Positions 7,598 to 12,053 of a DNA stretch of 12,053 bases are shown here, one piece after another. The notes under the pieces are model-generated. The model was not told the DNA's origin, made no database searches, and was given only the letters and a program-made list of their open reading frames with translations. The number at the start of each line of letters is the position of its first letter. The stretch's first letter is position 1. A program made the position numbers and the translations under genes. This DNA is from an uncultured Bacillota bacterium (GTDB lineage Bacteria; Bacillota; Limnochordia; Limnochordales; ZCTH02-B6), in assembly GCA_937916565.1 (NCBI GenBank), contig CALFSR010000043.1, positions 1 through 12,053 on the forward strand. The letters run 5' to 3'.

Positions 7598-7622
7598 GGG
7601 AATATAGTAGCCTGAAGGGGGG
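7598..7622 (+). promoter_or_regulatory. ylmC leader element GGGAATATAG plus ribosome-binding site
   Basis: GGGAATATAG (7598-7607) is followed 6 nt later by GAAGGGGGG (7614-7622), which stands 10 nt before the ylmC GTG. TATAGT (7603-7608) with TTGCCT (7582-7587) could be a weak sigma-A promoter, but the spacer is only 15 nt and the predicted transcription start falls on the ribosome-binding site. The same word pair precedes the partial gene at the left end of the window. Whether this is a promoter, an operator or an RNA element is open. Confidence 0.35.
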
Positions 7623-7632
7623 AAACAGGCCC

Positions 7633-7893
7633 GTGCTCGTGCGCGCCTCCGAGCTGCGGCTTTTGGACGTGGTCAACGTCGTCGACGGCCGCAAGCTGGG
7701 CTACGTCTACGATGTGGACGTAGACGCGGACACGGGCCGTATCCGCGCGTTGCTCGTACCGGGCGAAGGCCGCCGCTTCTTCGCCCTATTCGGCCGTCGG
7801 CCCGACGTGGCCATCCCGTGGAAGCGCGTGCGCAAGATCGGCGTGGACGTCATCTTGGTTCATATGCCCGACGCCGCCGGTGATCAGCGCTGA
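7633..7893 (+). CDS. ylmC: YlmC/YmxH family PRC-barrel sporulation-associated protein
   Basis: A small, 86-residue, single PRC-barrel protein of the YlmC/YmxH family. These proteins are widely conserved in endospore formers next to sigG; their molecular role is not known. The whole chain matches the family: Arg-Ala-Ser-Glu-Leu-Arg-Leu-Leu-Asp-Val-Val-Asn-Val, then DGRKLGYVYDVDVD, Thr-Gly-Arg-Ile-Arg-Ala-Leu-Leu-Val, and a C-terminal AIPWKRVRKIGVDVILV motif. The frame is open further upstream to a TTG, but GTG 7633 is chosen because it restores the family N-terminus and has GAAGGGGGG 10 nt before it. The gene is transcribed opposite to its usual partners sigG and nrdR/pgeF. Its last 108 nt are shared with the antisense end of spoIIR. 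Confidence 0.9.
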   Translation: MLVRASELRLLDVVNVVDGRKLGYVYDVDVDADTGRIRALLVPGEGRRFFALFGRRPDVAIPWKRVRKIGVDVILVHMPDAAGDQR

Positions 7894-8478
7894 GAAACCG
7901 GGAAGCCAGTCGAGCCACCTGAGGGCGAGCTGCACGCCGTCGTCGGGTGCTCCCGGGGGAACGCCCATCGCCGGCTCAACGGCGCCGCTGGACGAGCCGG
8001 CGAAGCACAAGGGCGGAAACAGCACGCAGAACCAGTTGGCGCCGCGGCCAGCACCGATGACGATACGCACCGCGGCCGGCCCGGTTTCGTCGAGCTCCGC
8101 GGCGATAGCTACCGGATGCTGCTGGCCCCGGGCCGAGAGCGTCTTGCGTGCAACGTCCACGATGAGATCCCCGGCGCTCATAATGCGCCCGTACGCCTCG
8201 CCCGGCGACGCCGCGCCGTCCACAGCCGCGAGGATCAGCGGCAGCACGGCGTCCCGCACGGCGAGCTTCGCATCTTGGTCCGCCGGGGCGTCGCTGTGGG
8301 CGACCACGTGCAGCCGGAATACGGGTACGCTGTCGTAGGCGTGCAGCACGTGCGGTCTCATCATCCGCCACGTGAAGAGCGCCAGGAGAATCAGCGCCGC
8401 CAGGAGAGCCGCGAAACCTGCCCGCCGGGCAAAGGCTCGCGCCTGCCGGCGCGTCCGGCGACTCACCATGCTAGGCAT
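7786..8478 (-). CDS. spoIIR: SpoIIR, secreted activator of pro-sigma-E processing
   Basis: SpoIIR is made in the forespore under sigma-F and exported into the intermembrane space, where it activates the SpoIIGA protease. The product (about 230 residues) has a basic N-terminus, one membrane/signal segment (about 20-40), then the family core: Phe-Arg-Leu-His-Val-Val-Ala-His-Ser-Asp, Asp-Gln-Asp-Ala-Lys-Leu-Ala-Val-Arg-Asp-Ala-Val, and the hallmark GRGANWFCVLFPPLCF. The start is ATG 8478, with AAGGAGG 8 nt upstream; an ATG at 8499 overlaps the sigG stop (ATGA) but has no clear site. The conserved C-terminal amphipathic segment (Leu-Arg-Trp-Leu-Asp-Trp-Leu) is followed by about 30 further residues that run antisense through ylmC. 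That tail is probably not ancestral. In Bacillus spoIIR lies elsewhere; here it is the second gene after sigG. Confidence 0.93.
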   Translation of the reverse strand: MPSMVSRRTRRQARAFARRAGFAALLAALILLALFTWRMMRPHVLHAYDSVPVFRLHVVAHSDAPADQDAKLAVRDAVLPLILAAVDGAASPGEAYGRIMSAGDLIVDVARKTLSARGQQHPVAIAAELDETGPAAVRIVIGAGRGANWFCVLFPPLCFAGSSSGAVEPAMGVPPGAPDDGVQLALRWLDWLPGFSALITGGVGHMNQDDVHADLAHALPRDGHVGPTAE

Positions 8479-8495
8479 GCCAGCCACCTCCTTCC

Positions 8496-9269
8496 TCATC
8501 CGGACATGAACCGACGCAAGTGCTTGAGAGCCGCCTTCTCGAGGCGCGACACCTGCGCTTGCGAGATGCCGATTTCCTCCGCCACTTCCATCTGCGTGCG
8601 GCCATCGAAAAACCGCTTGGTGAGGATCAGCTTCTCCCGCTCTCCCAGGCGTTCGAGGGCCTCTCGGATCGAGATCCCCTCGATCCAGGTGCTGTCAAGC
8701 GACCGCTCGTCGCTGATCTGGTCCATGACGAAGATCGGATCGCCGCCGTCATGGTAGATGGGCTCAAACAGGGAAATCGGCTCCTGAATGGCGTCGAGGG
8801 CGTACACGATCTCCTCCTGCGGCAGCCCCATCTCCTCCGCGATCTGGCTGATGGTCGGTTCGGTGTTATGGCGGCTCACCAGCGCGTCCCGGACCTGAAG
8901 CGCCTTGTACGCTATGTCGCGCAGGCTGCGGCTGACCCGGATGGGGTTATTGTCCCGCAGGTAGCGGCGGATCTCGCCGATGATCATGGGCACGGCGTAG
9001 GTGGAAAACTTGACGTTTTGGCTCAGGTCAAAGTTGTCGATGGCTTTCATCAGGCCGATGCAGCCCACTTGGAACAAGTCGTCGACGTTTTCGCCGCGGT
9101 TGTTGAACCGCTGGATGACGCTGAGCACGAGCCGCAGGTTTCCTTGGATGAGCTCGGCCCGGGCCTCCTTGTCCCCCGCCCGCACGCGCGCGAGAAGTTC
9201 GCGCATGCGCTCACCCGACAGAACCGGCAGCTTCGCGGTGTTAACCCCGCAAATCTCCACCTTGTTCAC
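8496..9269 (-). CDS. sigG: RNA polymerase forespore sigma factor SigG
   Basis: Sigma-G directs late forespore transcription. The 257-residue product is almost colinear with Bacillus SigG. It has the diagnostic N-terminus Asn-Lys-Val-Glu-Ile-Cys-Gly-Val with LPVL, region 2 (NLRLVLSVIQRFNNRGE to about STYAVPMIIGEIRRYLRD), region 3 (RVSRSLRDIAYKALQVRD to LFEPIYHDGGDP), and region 4 with the helix-turn-helix TQMEVAEEIGISQAQVSRLE near the end. The start is GTG 9269, giving the conserved N-terminus, with GGGAGGT about 10 nt upstream. Its TGA lies 18 nt before the spoIIR ATG. Unlike the usual order, it does not follow sigE on the same strand; it is divergent from spoIIGA. A sigma-F-like promoter lies just upstream, in line with sigma-F control of sigG in Bacillus. 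Confidence 0.97.
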   Translation of the reverse strand: MNKVEICGVNTAKLPVLSGERMRELLARVRAGDKEARAELIQGNLRLVLSVIQRFNNRGENVDDLFQVGCIGLMKAIDNFDLSQNVKFSTYAVPMIIGEIRRYLRDNNPIRVSRSLRDIAYKALQVRDALVSRHNTEPTISQIAEEMGLPQEEIVYALDAIQEPISLFEPIYHDGGDPIFVMDQISDERSLDSTWIEGISIREALERLGEREKLILTKRFFDGRTQMEVAEEIGISQAQVSRLEKAALKHLRRFMSG

Positions 9270-9310
9270 CGGCCACGGACCTCCCCTGGGCCTACGGCCT
9301 TGCTTCCCAC

Positions 9311-9341
9311 AGTATTGCCATGGGCAACGCCGGCCTATTCC
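9311..9341 (-). promoter_or_regulatory. Sigma-F-type promoter for sigG-spoIIR
   Basis: Read on the minus strand, GGAATA (9341-9336) and GGCAATACT (9319-9311) are separated by 16 nt. GGCAATACT fits the Bacillus sigma-F -10 consensus GGNNANAMT at every fixed position, and GAATA fits the -35 GHATR. Initiation would be near 9304, leaving about 35 nt of leader with GGGAGGT before the sigG GTG. Both sigG and spoIIR are sigma-F targets in Bacillus, so one promoter could serve both. The match is by eye, with no scoring. Confidence 0.65.
9315..9327. repeat. Perfect palindrome TTGCC-ATG-GGCAA
   Basis: A 13-nt inverted repeat with 5-nt arms and a 3-nt centre. It overlaps the -10 of the putative sigma-F promoter and lies upstream of the divergent spoIIGA gene. 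It is placed where an operator could affect both directions, but it may be chance in this GC-rich gap. No Spo0A box (TGTCGAA type) was found between sigG and spoIIGA. Confidence 0.4.
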
Positions 9342-9379
9342 GGCGGCCCCTTGGACCGCGGCGCGGGGAGGAGGAATGT

Positions 9380-10450
9380 GTGACCGGTCTTGGAAATAGA
9401 ATGTTCACACAAGTCACCGGGGAGGGAGACGCCATCGACAGCGCACGGGCCGTCATCTGGGTGGACGTGCTCGTCCTGCAGCTCGCCGCGAACGCCCTCT
9501 TTGACTACCTCCTGCTGTGGGCGACCGCGGCCGTCACCCGGACGCCGGCCAACAGGCGACGGCTCCTGGCCGGGACGGCAGTGGGCACGGGCTACTTCCT
9601 GCTTTACGTGCTGGCCGAGGCACGCCTCATCCCCTATTACGGGCTTTTGCGCTGGGTCCCGGTCATCGTACTCGTCTCCGCCGGCATGCTGCTGGCCGCG
9701 TTCGGACGCTTGACTCCACGGCGGCTCGTGACCGTGGCGGCACACTTCTACGGCATAGGTTTCGGCGCCGCCGGCGCAGGAATGGCCACCGCATTCCTGT
9801 TTGGCAGCCCCGCGGCACCCGACGCGCTCGCCGGTTTCCTGGCCGCGAGCGGCGTCATCCTGCTCATCGCCGAGCTTGGCTGGGGCGTCGTGCAACAGCG
9901 CATCTGGCAACAGTTGTACCAGATGCCCTTGGAGGTGCGCTTCGGGGAGCACGTATGCCGCCTGCCGGCGCTGGTCGACACGGGCAACAGGCTGCGAGAA
10001 CCATTGTCGGGAATGCCGGTGGTGGTCGTGGAGGGTGAGGCGCTTCACCACATTTTGCCCGAGCACCTGCGCCCGGCCGTGGCGGCCATGGAAACCGGGG
10101 ACCTCGAGCCGGTCAGCCGGCTGCTTGCCTCGGAAAGGTGGTCATCCCGGTTCCGCGTCATTCCTTTCGCGTCCATCGGGCGGGAGCACGGACTTTTGAT
10201 CGGATTCCGGCCCGATGAGGTGCGGGTCGTCGTGGACGGCCGGGCCGTGCCCGTCGGCCCGTGCATTCTGGGGCTGTGCCAGGGGCGGCTCGACCCGGAG
10301 GGAGCCTACCGGGCACTAATCCATCCGGAGTTGGTTCATCCGGGCATCGTTCATCCGGAATTCGCCCGGCCGGCCCAGGCCGTGGGCGGTCCGGCATCGA
10401 CTCTCGCTGCAGGGAGGGCGCCGTCAGCCGATGGGACCCGTCGTGTTTAG
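9380..10450 (+). CDS. spoIIGA: SpoIIGA, membrane aspartic protease for pro-sigma-E
   Basis: SpoIIGA sits in the sporulation septum and cleaves pro-sigma-E when triggered by SpoIIR. The N-terminal half has five hydrophobic segments (about residues 25-50, 62-82, 92-108, 117-142, 150-172), beginning with the family pattern Val-Ile-Trp-Val-Asp-Val-Leu. The protease half carries Ala-Leu-Val-Asp-Thr-Gly-Asn (catalytic Asp about 200), followed by EPLSGMPVVVV, VIPFASIG and GFRPDEV. With GTG 9380 the protein has about 356 residues, against 309 in Bacillus. GTG 9380 has GGGGAGGAGG 5 nt upstream. Homology, however, suggests the chain begins near residue 20, just after a second excellent site, GGGGAGGGAG (9419-9428), where no standard start codon exists; ATG 9401 is a further choice. 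The C-terminal tail carries a small tandem repeat. It overlaps sigE by 20 nt. Confidence 0.93.
   Translation: MTGLGNRMFTQVTGEGDAIDSARAVIWVDVLVLQLAANALFDYLLLWATAAVTRTPANRRRLLAGTAVGTGYFLLYVLAEARLIPYYGLLRWVPVIVLVSAGMLLAAFGRLTPRRLVTVAAHFYGIGFGAAGAGMATAFLFGSPAAPDALAGFLAASGVILLIAELGWGVVQQRIWQQLYQMPLEVRFGEHVCRLPALVDTGNRLREPLSGMPVVVVEGEALHHILPEHLRPAVAAMETGDLEPVSRLLASERWSSRFRVIPFASIGREHGLLIGFRPDEVRVVVDGRAVPVGPCILGLCQGRLDPEGAYRALIHPELVHPGIVHPEFARPAQAVGGPASTLAAGRAPSADGTRRV
10319..10363 (+). repeat. Three tandem 15-bp repeats inside spoIIGA
   Basis: Three consecutive in-frame 15-nt units at 10319, 10334 and 10349 share (A/G)T(C/T)CATCCGG and then vary. They encode Ile-His-Pro-Glu-Leu, Val-His-Pro-Gly-Ile, Val-His-Pro-Glu-Phe. 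Bacillus SpoIIGA has one comparable Ile-Ile-His-Pro-Lys at this place, so this looks like a local duplication near the C-terminus. Confidence 0.75.
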
Positions 10451-11162
10451 ATACCGGCTCCTCGTCCGCGTGTGGCTCATGCGGGTACTGGGGAGGTGGT
10501 TGGCCCCGCGGGTATGGTACGTCGGTTCCAGCGAGGTGCTCCCTCCTCCCTTAAGCCCTGCGGAGGAAGCGGCGCTCGTGCTGCGCCTGCGGGACGGCGA
10601 CACGTCCGTGCGGGGAGCGCTCATCGAGCGCAACCTGCGGCTCGTCGTCTACATCGCCCGCAAGTTCGACAACACGGGTGTCTCCATCGAGGACTTGGTC
10701 TCCATCGGCACCATCGGGCTCATCAAGGCCGTCAACACCTTCGATCCGGGAAAAAACATCAAACTGGCCACGTACGCTTCCCGATGCATCGAAAACGAGA
10801 TCCTCATGTACCTGCGGCGCAACAGCAAGACGCGGGTGGAGGTCTCCTTTGACGAGCCTCTCAACACGGACTGGGACGGCAACGAGTTGCTGCTGTCGGA
10901 CGTGATCGGCACTGAAAGCGACGTTGACCGCCGCCTGGAGGAGGAAGTCGACCGGGCGCTCCTGAGCATTGCCATGGAGCGGCTCACCGGCCGCGAAAAG
11001 CGCATTATGGAACTGCGGTTTGGGCTTGGCAGCGGCCGGGAGAAAACGCAAAAGGAGGTCGCCGACCTCCTCGGGATATCCCAATCATACATCTCCCGCC
11101 TGGAGAAACGGATCCTGCGCAAGCTGCGCCGCGAGATGCAGCGGATGGAGGGAATTCTCTAG
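10431..11162 (+). CDS. sigE: Pro-sigma-E, early mother-cell sigma factor
   Basis: Sigma-E drives early mother-cell transcription and is made as an inactive, membrane-bound precursor. The 243-residue product (239 in Bacillus) has the amphipathic basic pro-sequence (about residues 1-29) ending at Val-Trp-Tyr-Val-Gly-Ser-Ser-Glu-Val-Leu-Pro-Pro-Pro. This corresponds to the Bacillus cleavage site region ahead of Tyr-Ile-Gly-Gly-Ser-Glu-Ala-Leu-Pro. Region 2 (Ile-Glu-Arg-Asn-Leu-Arg-Leu-Val-Val-Tyr to YASRCIENEILMYLRRN), VSFDEPLNTDWDGNELLLSD, and region 4 with ISQSYISRLEKRI follow. ATG 10431 overlaps the end of spoIIGA by 20 nt; GGGAGGG is about 12 nt upstream, a rather long spacing, so translational coupling is likely. 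The gene converges on ftsZ. Confidence 0.97.
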   Translation: MGPVVFRYRLLVRVWLMRVLGRWLAPRVWYVGSSEVLPPPLSPAEEAALVLRLRDGDTSVRGALIERNLRLVVYIARKFDNTGVSIEDLVSIGTIGLIKAVNTFDPGKNIKLATYASRCIENEILMYLRRNSKTRVEVSFDEPLNTDWDGNELLLSDVIGTESDVDRRLEEEVDRALLSIAMERLTGREKRIMELRFGLGSGREKTQKEVADLLGISQSYISRLEKRILRKLRREMQRMEGIL

Positions 11163-11213
11163 GCGCTCCGGGCCAGGCCGGTGCTGGCGCCCGGCCCGCG
11201 CCCGCCGCAGGGG

Positions 11214-11251
11214 CTTGCCGGCGGGCGCGCACCACCTTGCCCGCCGGCAGG
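11214..11251. terminator. GC-rich hairpin between convergent sigE and ftsZ
   Basis: GCCGGCGGGC (11217-11226) and GCCCGCCGGC (11239-11248) form a perfect 10-bp stem, extendable by three pairs (one G-U) to 11214-11251, around a 12-nt loop. It lies midway between the sigE stop and the ftsZ stop, so it could end transcription from both sides. No T-run follows on either strand, so termination may be weak or need a factor. A second, smaller GC-rich pairing (CGGGCC/GGCCCG, 11169-11198) lies closer to sigE. Confidence 0.5.
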
Positions 11252-11269
11252 GCCAATCGCCGACGGCCG

Positions 11270-12053
11270 CTAGGACGAGCGGCGCCGCAGGAAAGCGGGG
11301 ATGTCCAGGTCGTCGTTGGCGAACGGCTTGAGCTCAAGCTCCTGGAAGCTCTTGCGCCGGCCGTTTCCCCGGCTGCCGCCGCCGTCAAAACCGGTAGCGA
11401 TGACGGTCACCCGTATCTCATCCTTGAGCGACTCGTCGATGACCGCGCCGAAGATGATATTGGCCTCCGGGTCGGCCGCCTGCGCGATGATCTCGGCGGC
11501 GTCATTCACCTCAAACAGGCCCAGGTTGGAGCTGCCGGTGATGTTGAGCAAGATGCCCCGGGCCCCCTCAATGGAAGCCTCCAATAGCGGGCTCGAGATG
11601 GCGGCCTTTGCGGCCTTGACGGCGCGCTCCTCGCCGCTGGCCACACCGATGCCCATGAGGGCCGACCCGGCGTTGGCCATGATGGTGCGCACGTCGGCAA
11701 AGTCCAGGTTGATCAGGCCGGGGACAGTGATGAGATCCGAAATGCCTTGCACGCCCTGGCGGAGCACGTCGTCGGCGAGGCGGAACGCTTCCAGGATGGA
11801 TGTCTTTTTCTCGGCCACCTGCAGGAGGCGATCGTTGGGGATGACGATGAGCGTGTCCACCTTGTCCCGCAGAGCGGCGATGCCCTGCTCGGCCTGCTGC
11901 TGGCGACGCCGGCCTTCAAAGGCAAACGGCTTGGTCACGACGCCGACGGTCAAGGCGCTGACTTCCCGGGCGATCTCGGCCACGACCGGCGTGCCACCGG
12001 TGCCCGTGCCGCCGCCCATGCCGGCGGTGATGAACACCATATCGGCGCCTTCC
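11270..12053 (-). CDS. ftsZ: FtsZ, cell division tubulin homologue (5' part cut off)
   Basis: FtsZ is the GTP-dependent tubulin-like protein that forms the division ring and, in sporulation, the polar septum. The window holds about the last 260 residues. These begin just before the GTP-binding signature GGGTGTG, followed by Ile-Pro-Asn-Asp-Arg-Leu, the T7 loop Asn-Leu-Asp-Phe-Ala-Asp-Val with the catalytic acidic residues, and Ala-Leu-Met-Gly-Ile-Gly. The chain ends in the conserved C-terminal peptide (DDLDIPAFLRRR) that binds FtsA, SepF and other partners. The linker between the globular domain and this peptide is short, roughly 25 residues and Gly/Arg-rich. The start lies beyond the right edge. 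The gene is on the strand opposite to spoIIGA-sigE, which usually follow it co-directionally. Confidence 0.97.
   Translation of the reverse strand, partial: EGADMVFITAGMGGGTGTGGTPVVAEIAREVSALTVGVVTKPFAFEGRRRQQQAEQGIAALRDKVDTLIVIPNDRLLQVAEKKTSILEAFRLADDVLRQGVQGISDLITVPGLINLDFADVRTIMANAGSALMGIGVASGEERAVKAAKAAISSPLLEASIEGARGILLNITGSSNLGLFEVNDAAEIIAQAADPEANIIFGAVIDESLKDEIRVTVIATGFDGGGSRGNGRRKSFQELELKPFANDDLDIPAFLRRRSS

Noticed and set aside
7428..7632. Possible small genes in the nrdR-ylmC gap
   Set aside because: The open frames there lack ribosome-binding sites and extend from neighbouring genes in the wrong frame; the sequence is better explained as regulatory with repeats.
9033..9040. TTGTCGA resembling a Spo0A box
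   Set aside because: It is inside the sigG coding region about 350 nt from spoIIGA and is a partial match only, so no support for Spo0A control.

Overview
The window is from a high-GC, endospore-forming member of the Bacillota (Firmicutes). It carries spoIIGA, sigE, sigG and spoIIR together with ftsZ, ylmC/ymxH, nrdR and pgeF, a neighbourhood typical of Bacilli and Clostridia. The very GC-rich composition, the frequent GTG starts and the large UPF0182 membrane protein suggest a deep high-GC lineage (Symbiobacterium/Thermaerobacter/Limnochorda-like). That placement is an inference.

Layout. A minus-strand block runs down from about 7.4 kb: nrdR, pgeF (ylmD), an FtsK/SpoIIIE DNA translocase, hslO (Hsp33), a UPF0182 membrane protein and the first codons of an unidentified membrane protein cut by the left edge. 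Most junctions are tight or overlapping, so this looks like one operon with a promoter just upstream of nrdR. ylmC is divergent from nrdR on the plus strand and overlaps the tail of spoIIR, which converges on it. sigG and spoIIR form a minus-strand pair. Facing away from them on the plus strand is spoIIGA-sigE, whose end converges on the 3' part of ftsZ (minus strand, cut by the right edge). A hairpin lies between sigE and ftsZ.

How the genes work together. In known sporulation biology, sigma-F in the forespore switches on spoIIR and sigG. Secreted SpoIIR activates the membrane protease SpoIIGA, which removes the pro-sequence of pro-sigma-E in the mother cell. SpoIIIE pumps the chromosome into the forespore, and FtsZ builds the septum. 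Every structural piece of this relay except sigma-F itself lies in these 12 kb. The forespore-side genes (sigG-spoIIR) and the mother-cell-side genes (spoIIGA-sigE) sit head to head around one short intergenic region. In that region I find a very good sigma-F-type promoter pointing at sigG-spoIIR.

The main departure from the usual co-directional order ftsZ-spoIIGA-sigE-sigG-ylmC-nrdR-pgeF is that spoIIGA-sigE and ylmC are each flipped in place. This would separate sigG from read-through out of the spoIIG operon. I found no CRISPR array, insertion sequence, tRNA or rRNA.
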